Assembly (NCBI GenBank): GCA_934277845.1
Contig: CAKQVV010000099.1
Coordinates: 1-6,213 of the forward strand
Length of the DNA: 6,213 nucleotides
Reading direction: 5' to 3'
DNA from: an uncultured Clostridia bacterium
GTDB lineage: Bacteria > Bacillota > Clostridia > Christensenellales > Pumilibacteraceae
How positions within the stretch are numbered: the first letter of the stretch is position 1; every line of letters starts with the position of its first letter. This document shows positions 1 to 6,213 of the stretch, in pieces. Made by a program: the position numbers and the translations under genes. The notes beneath the pieces are model-generated. The model had not been told where the DNA came from. It searched no databases and saw only the letters and a program-made list of their open reading frames with translations.

Positions 1-1140
1 TTTGCGATCGCGTAATTGCCTATCTTCATGTCCGGATTCTTGATTTCGACGGACTTGACGTTGACTCCGGCAAATGCGCCGGGCGCGATTTTCTCGTACT
101 CTTCGCCGATCACGAGCGTGCCGTATTCAAGGCTCCGAGCAGCGGCATCGTTTCTTTCTCCGAGCGCGGCGAACACGATGGTTTTGCCGTCCTTGGAGAG
201 AAGGAATCTGCCGTCGGCGGAAACACTGTAATTCTCGTTAGCCGCGGAAACGGTGAACTTCGCGAGGTTGGTGTCCTGGAAGATCGTGCCGCCGATATTG
301 CTTATGTCGCTGTTTGCGTCGAACACGATTTCTTCCAGACTTTCGCACTTATAGAAACAGTAGCCGCCCAGAGAAACCGCGTTGTCAGGAAGTCTGAAGG
401 TTTTGAGCGCGACGTCGTTGTAGAACGCCTGTGCGCCGAACTCGCCTACCGTAACGCCTTCGTCATAGTTGAAGTCGGTGAGCGCCGAGCAGCCGCTGAA
501 CGCGCCCAAGCCGACGTAAAGCAACGGGTTTCTGACGTTGACGGTGGTCAGCTTCGAGCAGTTTGCGAAACAGAACTGCGGAACTTCGATTCTCTCGTAA
601 AGGTCGAGCGTTTCGATCGCCGTGCCCGCGAACATCGCGTATGACAGTCTGGTGTGCTCGTTCATATTGATGTTTTTGAGTTTGGACGCGCCCGAGAACA
701 CTTCTCTGCCCGTGTTGCGGAGCGTGGTGAGATCAACCGACGTGAGCGAAGTGCAGCCGCGGAACGCGCTGTCGCCGATCGCGTAAACCTTACTGAGGTC
801 AATGCTTTCAAGCGAGGTGCAGCCGCGGAACGCGTTTGCGCCGATGACGATGGTATCCTTTTTCAGGTCTACGCCCTTGAGGTTCTTGTCGCCGTAGAAC
901 GCGAACTCTCTGATATATTTGAGCGACTCGGGCAACGTTACGCTTTCGAGTTTCTCGCAGTTGTAGAACGCGTACTTGCGGATTTCCTGAACGCCCTCGG
1001 GGATCGTGACGCTGGTGATCGTCTTGTTGCTCTCGGGGACTTTGTTCGCGTCGTAGTCGTCCTCGGTAAGCTGGACGTTACGGTCGGTTGTATACAGACA
1101 GAACGCGAACGAATCGATGTAAAGTATGCCTTCGTCGTCC
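1..1140 (-). repeat. LRR_5 / BspA-type leucine-rich repeat region of the protease
   Basis: About fourteen units of 21-25 residues follow the pattern L-x-x-hydrophobic-x-L-P-x-x-hydrophobic-x-x-I-G-x-x-A-F-x-x-C-x-x. Examples are LESVTLPESLKYIREFAFYG and LESIDLSKVYAIGDSAFRGC. The first unit (IDSFAF, residue 1437 on) carries an insert of about 25 acidic/polar residues before the regular series begins near residue 1470. Two adjacent units share an exact 18-bp DNA repeat at 751-768 and 817-834, spaced 66 bp or 22 codons, which indicates fairly recent duplication. BspA-type repeats in known proteins mediate binding to host or matrix proteins and to other cells. Here they are fused to a protease, so a targeting role is plausible but not shown. 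The repeat array continues past the left edge. Confidence 0.92.
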
Positions 1141-4100
1141 GGGATCACGACGTCGCCGCCGAGCCCCTTGTAAGCCACGAGCGTGCGGTTTTCGATGATA
1201 AACGGATTCTTGACGTTGACGGAAAGATCCGCGCGGATATTCGACTCTCTGCCGGTCGCCTTGTCGGTCGCAATCAGCGTGATCGCAACGCTGCCTTCGG
1301 CAAGCGCGCTGACGTTGCCTTCGTTGTCGACTTTTGCGACGGCTTCGTTGCTGGATTCGTAACGGAGATCGTATTTCGACTCGGCGTACCAGGGGTTGAA
1401 GTCATAACTGAGCCGGAATTTTTCGCCGGGGTACAGGCTGACGCCGTTCATCGCAAGCAGCGAACTGTAATCGCCGGTCTTGCCGATTTCGCTGGTCTGC
1501 GCCGCGCGGGCAAACGCGTAGGTTGTCTTGAAACCGGTGAATTTCAAACTTTCTATTTTGGCATCCGACGCGTCGACGACTTTGTTGTCCGTACTTGTGC
1601 CCTTATCCCGCGACTTGACGTTGATGATCATGACCGTCTGTTTGAGTTCCATTTTTTCCATAACGGAAACGGTTGCTCTGCCGACGGCTTTTGCTTTGAC
1701 AAGTCCTTCTTTCACTTCGATGATGTCGGTGTTGGACGACGTCCACACGAGGTGTCCGAGATAATCCTTGTTCTCGTCGACGGTCTCGTCGGCGGTGTAA
1801 AGGTATTTCGTAAGGTCGATTACTTCGTCCTCATAGCAGGAAAGAATTATGAGATCGCTGCCGGTTTCGCTGCCGTCCTTGGTGAACTTGAATTCGCCCC
1901 GGGTGCCGGGAAGCTGGCAAAGGAAGATATTGGAGTTGAGCGCGTAGTCATCCACGGAGAACGCAAGCGCGCCGGTGATAAGCTGGTCTTCGTAGATCGC
2001 GTCGAGATAATCGGTGATCTCGAAACGTACGACGGTGTCGCCGCCCTTCTGACTGTAAACCGGAATGGGGTTTTTTGCCAAAATGGTGTAACTGCTGGAC
2101 GAAGTGAACAGAATAGGCGTTATCGACATTGCGTATTGGTTGTCATAAACCGTGAGGTTAATGTAGTAGCGATCCTTTTTCTGCGTCTTGTCGTAAGTTT
2201 TTTCATAGGTAGCGTTTCTGATGATCGGGGCTTCGTTGTCGAACACGAAATCGAAGTCGAACGAGTTGCGCTTGTTGGTGTCCACGCCGCCGTCGCCGTA
2301 ATCGAGTTTGCCGTTCATCGAGAACGTGTACTGACGGTTGTTGACGAAGTTCTGATCCTTGGACGCGAGTTTCAGACTCTCGTGATAAGGCATCGGGGTA
2401 TTGCCGTAGCCGTAAGACTTGGTCGCGTTATAGTCGGTATAGGTCCACACGGTTTCGCCGGTCACTTTATCGGTTATCGCAAAATCCATTTGTTTCGCGC
2501 CGCGAAGAAGTCCTGCGTAAACGGTGGAAATGCCGTCGATCGCGCCGAGTTGTTCGCCGATCGCGATATGTTCTTCGGATGCGGGGATCTCGTCGTATTT
2601 CGAAGTGTCGATGTCGTAAAGGTAAGTACCGAGCGGTATGATATAGTTATAAACGTAAGAACCGTAAGGCGTGGTTGCGTAATAATCGGCTTTGATCTTG
2701 TCCTCGTCGTCGATTGCCGCGTCGTGCGCTTCGCTCTCGACTTCGTAATAGGTCTTGTCGAACATAGGCGCGACGGTCCAGTCGCCGTAGAACGCGAGGA
2801 ACGGAACGTTGAGGTCGATATCCTTCTCGCCTTCCGCTTTCTCGTTCACGTCGTCGAGCTTGACGAAGCCTTCGACGTACATGCCGTTTGCAAAGTGCGA
2901 ATCGATATAGTTTTTATCGCCGTCGGTCAGCGTGAGGCTGAGCGAAAGTTTGACTGTGCCGTTCGGGTTGACGGTAACAGCATTGCCGTTTACCGCGCCC
3001 TGCGAGCCGGTCTTTGCGGTAAGAGTGAAGTTCGTGCCGTCAAGCATGGTCGGAGTTTCCGAAACGTGCTTGGGATCGGACGAAGAAACGCTTTCGGTCA
3101 TGGCATCGAGCGAAAGATTGTAGGTCAGCGTTTCGTCCGAGAGATTGACGAGGTTGAACTCCAGATTATAAATGCCGCTGCGGGTTGCGTCGTCGCCGAG
3201 TTCGAGTTTGGTGCGGTCGCTGCCGTCGACGGTTATGTACGCTTTGGTATTTACGGTGTTGTAAAGGTCGGCAAGTCCCGCGCCCTGTTTTCTCGGGGAG
3301 TACGGGTTGTTTTCCTCGTTCTTGACAATCTTCGCCGACGACATCATGAGCTGGTTTGCCATGTTCTTGATTTCGCGGGCGGTCTTGTCGGGATAAGTAT
3401 CTTTGAGGTACTGACGGATAAGCACGACTATGCCGCAGAGGTTAGGCGTTGCCATCGAAGTGCCGGAAAGTTCGTCATAGCGATAAACGGTGTTGCCGTT
3501 CTCGTCGGTGTAACTGCCGGGAATAGCGGACTTGATGTTGCCGCCGTGAGCGGTAATTTCGGGTTTGAGTTCGAGCGAGGGCGTCGGTCCCCAGCTGGAG
3601 AAGTCGGACATGAACGGACCTGCCGCATAACTGCTGCTGATCGTGATCGTGCCGCTCGACTTTTGCGCGAGGATTTCGCCGTCGTCCTTCGAGATGGAAA
3701 TGGTCGGGACATGATCGGTCTTGCCCATGGACATGAGAATGTCGCCGTCTATATTATTATAGATGATGCACGCAGCCGCGCCGTAATCTCTTGCGAGCGC
3801 CGCCTTCTCTTCAAAGGTGTTGGTGCCTCTGCGAACGAGCGCGATCTTGCCCTTGAGCGGTTTGCTCTCTTTCGAGCCGAACTGCGCGAAACTTACTTTA
3901 AGACCTACGCCGGGAACGGTGACGTACTCGAACGTTTTGGTTTCGTTCGCACCAAGTTCTCCGCGGTCGATAAGTTCCTGAATGAAGTTGTTTTCTTCGG
4001 CGGTGATGGAGTTGGATTCTTTATAGAAGAAAACCTGTCCTTCGCTGCCGTCCTCGCTGCGGTTGCCGACGAGGTAATGACTCATAGTCCCCGAAATGGA

Positions 4101-5426
4101 CGCGACGGAAAGCGAAGCCGCGTATGTGGACGGAGAACCGACCGTGCCGGAATCGGGGTTGGTCGCGAAGTTGGTGTCGCCCTGTGCGCCGCCGAAACTC
4201 GAACTGTAACTGGTGCTTGCCGCGGTGATGAGGCTGATGCCGCTCTCCGCGATCGCGTCGTAGACTTCGTTGATCCTGACTTCGTACAATTCTCTCGTAA
4301 ATCCGCAGGACGAGCCGAGCGACATGTTGATGGCGTCGACATTGAGACGGACCGCGTCTTCGAGCGCCGCGAGAATATCCTCGGTCTTGCCGCCATCGTC
4401 GAGGTCGGGGAACACTTTCATGAGGACAAGCTGGGTATCGGGAGCGATGCCCTTGATTACGTCGTCGGTACCGCCGATGATGCCGGCAACGTGGGTGCCG
4501 TGCTCGGAATCGTACGGGAAAACATCGTAATCCTTGTCCGCATAGTCATAGGAGAACGGAATTTTGGTAGAATACCACACGTCGGATGTTTTAAGTCCGG
4601 CGGTAAGGCGGGACGCGTTGAGTTTGTCCTTGTCGGCGGTTGCGGCAAGGGCTTTGGTGACGGTTTCCTGTCTGATCATGAGTTGATCTTCGGCAACGTC
4701 GGGCTGGTAAGCGAAAACAGAGTGCGTCTTGTCAAAGCCTGAGTCGAGAACAGCGACGGAAGTACGCTTGCCGGTGTAACTGACGCTGTCTGCCTTGTAA
4801 ATACCGGTGTCGTAAATGTCGACGGGGTTATAAGAAACGTTATCCTCTACGCTTTGGGTTTCTGCTCTGTTGTATGTATCGGAAAGCATTGCGCCTTCGA
4901 CACCCGTTACTTTTTCGATTGCGGAAAGATTGCCGTACACGGTTTTGACCGCGACGGCGTTCATAACGGTGGAATATCTGTATTCGATGCCGCTGATGAG
5001 TCCCTTTTCGTAAAGCGCGGAAATTACGCGCGACTGACGGCGTTCGATCTCGCCTGCTTTGGCTTTGCCCGCCGCGGACATGGCGTAATCGCCCACACTG
5101 TAAGCGGATGTCGTTCCCTCGTTGTAAATACTCAACAGCGAGTCGCCGGCAACCTGAACGATAGCGACCACTTCGTCATCGTCGCGGTAACCGTTATTTT
5201 CGATAAGGTATTCCGCTTTAATCTGAGAAGCGACCTGTTCCTGCGTAAGTTTATCTTCGCACTGAATGATTCGGAGCAGGTTGTCGCTGCTGCCGGCGAC
5301 GGTACCGTCCTCACGAGGCTTGGAAACGGATCCCCCGCCCACGGCTGCAATACCGGCGGTCGCACCGGTGATTACGCCGGCAATGAGGACCATGACCATC
5401 AATGCGGATACTATTTTTGCACGCAT
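1..5426 (-). CDS. Secreted subtilisin-like (S8) serine protease with PA insert, BIG2 domains and BspA-type leucine-rich repeats (partial, C-terminus off the left edge)
   Basis: Predicted extracellular or cell-surface endopeptidase of the lactocepin/C5a-peptidase branch of S8. The ATG at 5426 follows AAGGAG by 5 nt, and the frame is open for 1,808 codons to the window edge. Domains seen, with approximate residues: signal peptide 1-24; I9-like propeptide 86-187; S8 catalytic domain about 205-700 with Asp228 (VAVLDSG), His309 (HGTHVAG) and Ser657 (GTSMATP). A PA insert at about 480-600 contains GKIALVRRG starting at 526 and usually shapes substrate access. Next come Fn3-like beta-sandwiches at about 710-1190, including the family hallmark FYGDW ending at Trp883. 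BIG2 domains follow at about 1200-1272 (VWTSSN) and 1320-1405 (YESSNEAVAKV). LRR_5 repeats run from about 1437 to the edge. One oddity: the usual AAGN oxyanion motif reads AAST (402-405). No LPXTG or other anchor is visible, but the C-terminus is missing. Family assignment is secure; substrate and attachment are unknown. Confidence 0.96.
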   Translation of the reverse strand, partial: MRAKIVSALMVMVLIAGVITGATAGIAAVGGGSVSKPREDGTVAGSSDNLLRIIQCEDKLTQEQVASQIKAEYLIENNGYRDDDEVVAIVQVAGDSLLSIYNEGTTSAYSVGDYAMSAAGKAKAGEIERRQSRVISALYEKGLISGIEYRYSTVMNAVAVKTVYGNLSAIEKVTGVEGAMLSDTYNRAETQSVEDNVSYNPVDIYDTGIYKADSVSYTGKRTSVAVLDSGFDKTHSVFAYQPDVAEDQLMIRQETVTKALAATADKDKLNASRLTAGLKTSDVWYSTKIPFSYDYADKDYDVFPYDSEHGTHVAGIIGGTDDVIKGIAPDTQLVLMKVFPDLDDGGKTEDILAALEDAVRLNVDAINMSLGSSCGFTRELYEVRINEVYDAIAESGISLITAASTSYSSSFGGAQGDTNFATNPDSGTVGSPSTYAASLSVASISGTMSHYLVGNRSEDGSEGQVFFYKESNSITAEENNFIQELIDRGELGANETKTFEYVTVPGVGLKVSFAQFGSKESKPLKGKIALVRRGTNTFEEKAALARDYGAAACIIYNNIDGDILMSMGKTDHVPTISISKDDGEILAQKSSGTITISSSYAAGPFMSDFSSWGPTPSLELKPEITAHGGNIKSAIPGSYTDENGNTVYRYDELSGTSMATPNLCGIVVLIRQYLKDTYPDKTAREIKNMANQLMMSSAKIVKNEENNPYSPRKQGAGLADLYNTVNTKAYITVDGSDRTKLELGDDATRSGIYNLEFNLVNLSDETLTYNLSLDAMTESVSSSDPKHVSETPTMLDGTNFTLTAKTGSQGAVNGNAVTVNPNGTVKLSLSLTLTDGDKNYIDSHFANGMYVEGFVKLDDVNEKAEGEKDIDLNVPFLAFYGDWTVAPMFDKTYYEVESEAHDAAIDDEDKIKADYYATTPYGSYVYNYIIPLGTYLYDIDTSKYDEIPASEEHIAIGEQLGAIDGISTVYAGLLRGAKQMDFAITDKVTGETVWTYTDYNATKSYGYGNTPMPYHESLKLASKDQNFVNNRQYTFSMNGKLDYGDGGVDTNKRNSFDFDFVFDNEAPIIRNATYEKTYDKTQKKDRYYINLTVYDNQYAMSITPILFTSSSSYTILAKNPIPVYSQKGGDTVVRFEITDYLDAIYEDQLITGALAFSVDDYALNSNIFLCQLPGTRGEFKFTKDGSETGSDLIILSCYEDEVIDLTKYLYTADETVDENKDYLGHLVWTSSNTDIIEVKEGLVKAKAVGRATVSVMEKMELKQTVMIINVKSRDKGTSTDNKVVDASDAKIESLKFTGFKTTYAFARAAQTSEIGKTGDYSSLLAMNGVSLYPGEKFRLSYDFNPWYAESKYDLRYESSNEAVAKVDNEGNVSALAEGSVAITLIATDKATGRESNIRADLSVNVKNPFIIENRTLVAYKGLGGDVVIPDDEGILYIDSFAFCLYTTDRNVQLTEDDYDANKVPESNKTITSVTIPEGVQEIRKYAFYNCEKLESVTLPESLKYIREFAFYGDKNLKGVDLKKDTIVIGANAFRGCTSLESIDLSKVYAIGDSAFRGCTSLTSVDLTTLRNTGREVFSGASKLKNINMNEHTRLSYAMFAGTAIETLDLYERIEVPQFCFANCSKLTTVNVRNPLLYVGLGAFSGCSALTDFNYDEGVTVGEFGAQAFYNDVALKTFRLPDNAVSLGGYCFYKCESLEEIVFDANSDISNIGGTIFQDTNLAKFTVSAANENYSVSADGRFLLSKDGKTIVFAALGERNDAAARSLEYGTLVIGEEYEKIAPGAFAGVNVKSVEIKNPDMKIGNYAIA
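5355..5426 (-). other. Signal peptide of the S8 protease
   Basis: The first residues are Met-Arg-Ala-Lys, a short positive n-region. A hydrophobic core follows at residues 5-19 (IVSALMVMVLIAGVI), then a small-residue stretch with an A-T-A site at 22-24 that fits signal peptidase I. There is no lipobox cysteine, so a lipoprotein is unlikely. Cleavage just after residue 24 is my best estimate; sites near residue 28 are also possible. Internal Met10 and Met12 lie inside the hydrophobic core and would remove the charged n-region, which supports the start at 5426. Confidence 0.85.
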
Positions 5427-5431
5427 CTGTT

Positions 5432-5437
5432 CTCCTT
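5432..5437 (-). promoter_or_regulatory. Ribosome binding site AAGGAG of the protease gene
   Basis: The minus strand reads AAGGAG followed by AACAG and ATG, a near-optimal Shine-Dalgarno with a 5-nt spacer. It fixes the start at 5426. The base-pairing partner CUGCGC of a possible leader stem ends one nucleotide upstream, so leader folding could affect access to it. Confidence 0.93.
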
Positions 5438-5438
5438 C

Positions 5439-5516
5439 GCGCAGTTGAAATCTGTAATCGTTATCGGTTTTATATGGTGTAGTTTATACGCCATATATGA
5501 ATTTTATCGTCTGCGC
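5439..5516 (-). promoter_or_regulatory. Structured 5' leader of the protease mRNA
   Basis: Two nested pairings are possible in the leader RNA. The outer stem is GCGCAG (5516-5511) with CUGCGC (5444-5439), six pairs ending one nucleotide before the Shine-Dalgarno. Inside it is a 27-nt hairpin at 5471-5497 with 7-bp arms UAUAUGG/CCAUAUA, one mismatch, then GUA/UAC around a UAAAC loop. The inner hairpin is AU-rich and could alternatively be a DNA operator. It matches no riboswitch class that I recognise and there is no terminator-like U-tract after it. Function is unknown; the pairings themselves are read directly from the sequence. Confidence 0.4.
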
Positions 5517-5526
5517 CACATTGTGG
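5516..5526. promoter_or_regulatory. Small palindrome over the predicted transcription start
   Basis: CCACA-T-TGTGG is a perfect inverted repeat with 5-bp arms and one central base. It begins 3 bp downstream of the -10 box and spans the predicted +1. Its position suits a repressor operator, and a perfect promoter would need such control. The element is short, no second copy is seen in the window, and no regulator gene is adjacent, so it could be chance. Confidence 0.35.
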
Positions 5527-5529
5527 TAT

Positions 5530-5558
5530 ATTATATCATAACGATTTCGGGCTGTCAA
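5530..5558 (-). promoter_or_regulatory. Perfect-consensus sigma-70/SigA promoter of the protease gene
   Basis: On the minus strand TTGACA (5558-5553) is separated by exactly 17 bp from TATAAT (5535-5530). The -10 box is preceded by TGA, giving the TGn extended -10 element. All 12 core bases match consensus. Predicted transcription start is about 5523, giving a leader of about 97 nt. The DNA upstream of the -35 box is AT-rich (AAAATTTAA), as in UP elements. The sequence predicts strong basal transcription by the housekeeping sigma factor unless a repressor intervenes. Confidence 0.9.
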
Positions 5559-5968
5559 ACGGATTAAATTTTGCGAAAAGCCGCGTGATTTTAAAACTTG
5601 TGTGAAAATTGCGTTTTTTTCGCTAAAAAAGCCCGTTTTCGCAATCCATCCGGAAAAAGTTCGGATATGAATAAAAATGAAAGTTTAGTGAAAACTGTGC
5701 GTAAAGCACATCACGAGGCTTTTTTACGGTAAAGTGACGCTTATGTATAATTAAACACGATTTATGTATAAAGTGCGCTTGCTATACACTGATACTTTCT
5801 GCCCTATTATTCAGTTTGCCCGACGGACGGCGGTTTTACTCGCGGAAAGGAAAATATCGGTGACAGTCGGAACACGTTTATTTTCGCAATTCCTCAGTCG
5901 GCTTAATTTACACAAGGGAGCCTGTTTGTGGCTAAAATTTTATAATAGAACATATAGTTTAACTGTTC
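5559..5968. other. AT-rich intergenic stretch without a convincing gene
   Basis: This stretch of about 410 bp is visibly richer in A and T than the coding DNA. It contains weak inverted repeats: TTTTTT-CGCT-AAAAAA at 5615-5630, ATCCG/CGGAT at 5648-5666, and GAACA/TGTTC at 5948-5968, which abuts the repeat element. A short plus-strand frame at 5764-5988 lacks a ribosome binding site, and its end is made of the repeat element, so I do not call it. I see no tRNA or recognised RNA. Distal regulatory DNA for the protease or remnants of older inserts are both possible. Confidence 0.6.
5723..5751 (+). promoter_or_regulatory. Possible plus-strand promoter with no clear gene downstream
   Basis: A perfect -10 box TATAAT (5746-5751) lies 17 bp after TTTACG (5723-5728), a 4-of-6 match to the -35 consensus. 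It would transcribe away from the protease gene towards the inverted-repeat element at 5969. No gene with a ribosome binding site follows, so it could drive a short RNA ending in the repeat hairpins, or be a chance match in AT-rich DNA. Confidence 0.2.
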
Positions 5969-6134
5969 CTCGTCATTCAGAGGAGTAAGGCATAGCCTCG
6001 ATACCCAAGAGGCTATGCCTTACGACGTGGAATCCCATGCAATAAGAACGTTATTGACCTTTTTATAAGGTCGATTATTCGCTCCATGCCGGGGATTCCA
6101 CGCAAATGCTTACGCATTTGCTCTGAATGACGGG
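5969..6134. repeat. Cloverleaf-forming inverted-repeat element (REP/MITE-like)
   Basis: Five perfect inverted repeats nest within about 165 bp. The outer stem is CGTCATTCAGAG (5971-5982) with CTCTGAATGACG (6121-6132), extendable by a G.T and a C-G pair. Arm A is a 15-bp perfect stem, 5985-5999 with 6009-6023, and a 9-nt loop. Arm B is CGTGGAATCCC (6026-6036) with GGGATTCCACG (6092-6102), enclosing GACCTT/AAGGTC (6056-6072) and AATAA/TTATT (6041-6055). Arm C is GCAAATGC/GCATTTGC (6102-6121) with loop TTAC. No open reading frame or transposase is inside, and no clear target-site duplication is seen. The CGTCATTC terminus resembles dispersed intergenic palindromes known in many bacteria. It sits between the end of one minus-strand gene and the protease promoter, so it may also shape the 3' end of the upstream transcript. 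Confidence 0.8.
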
Positions 6135-6153
6135 ATAAGACGAAAAGTTCGCG

Positions 6154-6213
6154 TTATAGTTTTTGCTCTCGTTTAACAGCGTCTTTATTCGTTTTCAGTT
6201 GGGGATCCTCACG
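6154..6213 (-). CDS. C-terminal end of an unidentified protein (partial, enters from the right edge)
   Basis: Read on the minus strand from the window edge, the frame gives 19 codons (REDPQLKTNKDAVKREQKL) and a TAA stop at 6156-6154. The strongly charged, low-complexity-free composition resembles the end of a helical cytoplasmic protein, and the co-directional layout ahead of the intergenic repeat is natural. The piece is too short to assign a family. It ends in CTA, a codon the protease gene never uses, which slightly weakens the case or reflects a different gene. No T-rich terminator is seen just after the stop; the cloverleaf element is 20 bp further on. Confidence 0.45.
   Translation of the reverse strand, partial: REDPQLKTNKDAVKREQKL

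Noticed and set aside
1528..1764. Short plus-strand frame opposite the BIG2 region, and similar short frames on both strands within 1-5400
   Set aside because: All lie inside the protease gene in other frames, lack ribosome binding sites and show no family motifs.
654..4742. Plus-strand open frame of 1,362 codons starting at GTG 654
   Set aside because: It is in exact antisense codon register with the protease gene, has a Val/Arg/Phe/Asp-rich composition typical of reverse-complemented coding DNA, shows no recognisable domain, and has no ribosome binding site. The minus strand has clear S8, PA, BIG2 and LRR motifs throughout.
4854..5567. Plus-strand open frame of 237 codons starting at TTG
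   Set aside because: It is the same antisense register continued across the signal peptide, the leader and the protease promoter. It has no domain signature and no ribosome binding site.
5608..5645. T-run, A-run and ATTGCG/CGCAAT repeats as a possible terminator
   Set aside because: The TTTTTT/AAAAAA stem has only one GC pair at its base and no GC-rich stem followed by a T-tract in either direction, so it does not fit an intrinsic terminator.
5948..5968. GAACA/TGTTC inverted repeat as a LexA-type box
   Set aside because: The gram-positive LexA site has GAAC and GTTC separated by 4 bp. Here the GAAC and GTTC cores are 13 bp apart and no promoter for a gene is adjacent.
5764..5988. Plus-strand frame of 74 codons in the intergenic region
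   Set aside because: No Shine-Dalgarno precedes its ATG. Its last residues (PRHSEE) come from the terminus of the inverted-repeat element, a pattern typical of spurious translations of intergenic palindromes. A real small protein cannot be fully excluded.
5985..6023. 15-bp hairpin as an intrinsic terminator
   Set aside because: The stem is strong, but neither side is followed by a run of T. It is better explained as arm A of the cloverleaf element.
5969..6134. tRNA or integron attC site, suggested by the cloverleaf shape
   Set aside because: There is no anticodon loop, T-loop GTTCGA motif or acceptor arm of tRNA size, and no attC-type R''/R' core sites or integrase gene is present.

Overview
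The window holds most of one very large minus-strand gene and about 0.8 kb of upstream non-coding DNA. The gene runs from an ATG at 5426 off the left edge. It encodes a secreted subtilisin-family (S8) serine protease with a propeptide, a PA insert, beta-sandwich stalk domains, two bacterial Ig-like (BIG2) domains and a long BspA-type leucine-rich-repeat (LRR_5) tail. At least 1,808 codons are visible and no stop is reached. This architecture, an AAGGAG ribosome binding site and moderately GC-rich coding DNA flanked by AT-rich spacers suggest an uncultured Bacillota/Clostridia organism, perhaps a gut commensal. That placement is an inference from architecture, not from a marker gene.

Layout from right to left, the direction of transcription. 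Positions 6154-6213 look like the last 19 codons and stop of another minus-strand gene. Positions 5969-6134 hold a dense inverted-repeat element that can fold into a cloverleaf and resembles a REP/MITE-type intergenic repeat. Positions 5559-5968 are AT-rich with no convincing gene. A perfect-consensus sigma-70-type promoter (TTGACA, 17 bp, TATAAT, with a TG extended -10) lies at 5530-5558, followed by a leader of about 97 nt that can form nested stems. The protease gene fills 5426 to 1.

The plus strand opposite the protease has very long open frames, including one of about 1,360 codons. I read these as antisense shadows in exact codon register: the protease gene uses no TTA or CTA codons and only two TCA codons, so the opposite strand almost never meets a stop.

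The most interesting points are: the cloverleaf element; an apparent loss of the oxyanion-hole Asn in a protease whose Asp/His/Ser triad is intact; the extreme codon avoidance; and the strong promoter with a structured leader on a single giant surface-protein gene. I see no defence system, CRISPR array, tRNA or rRNA.
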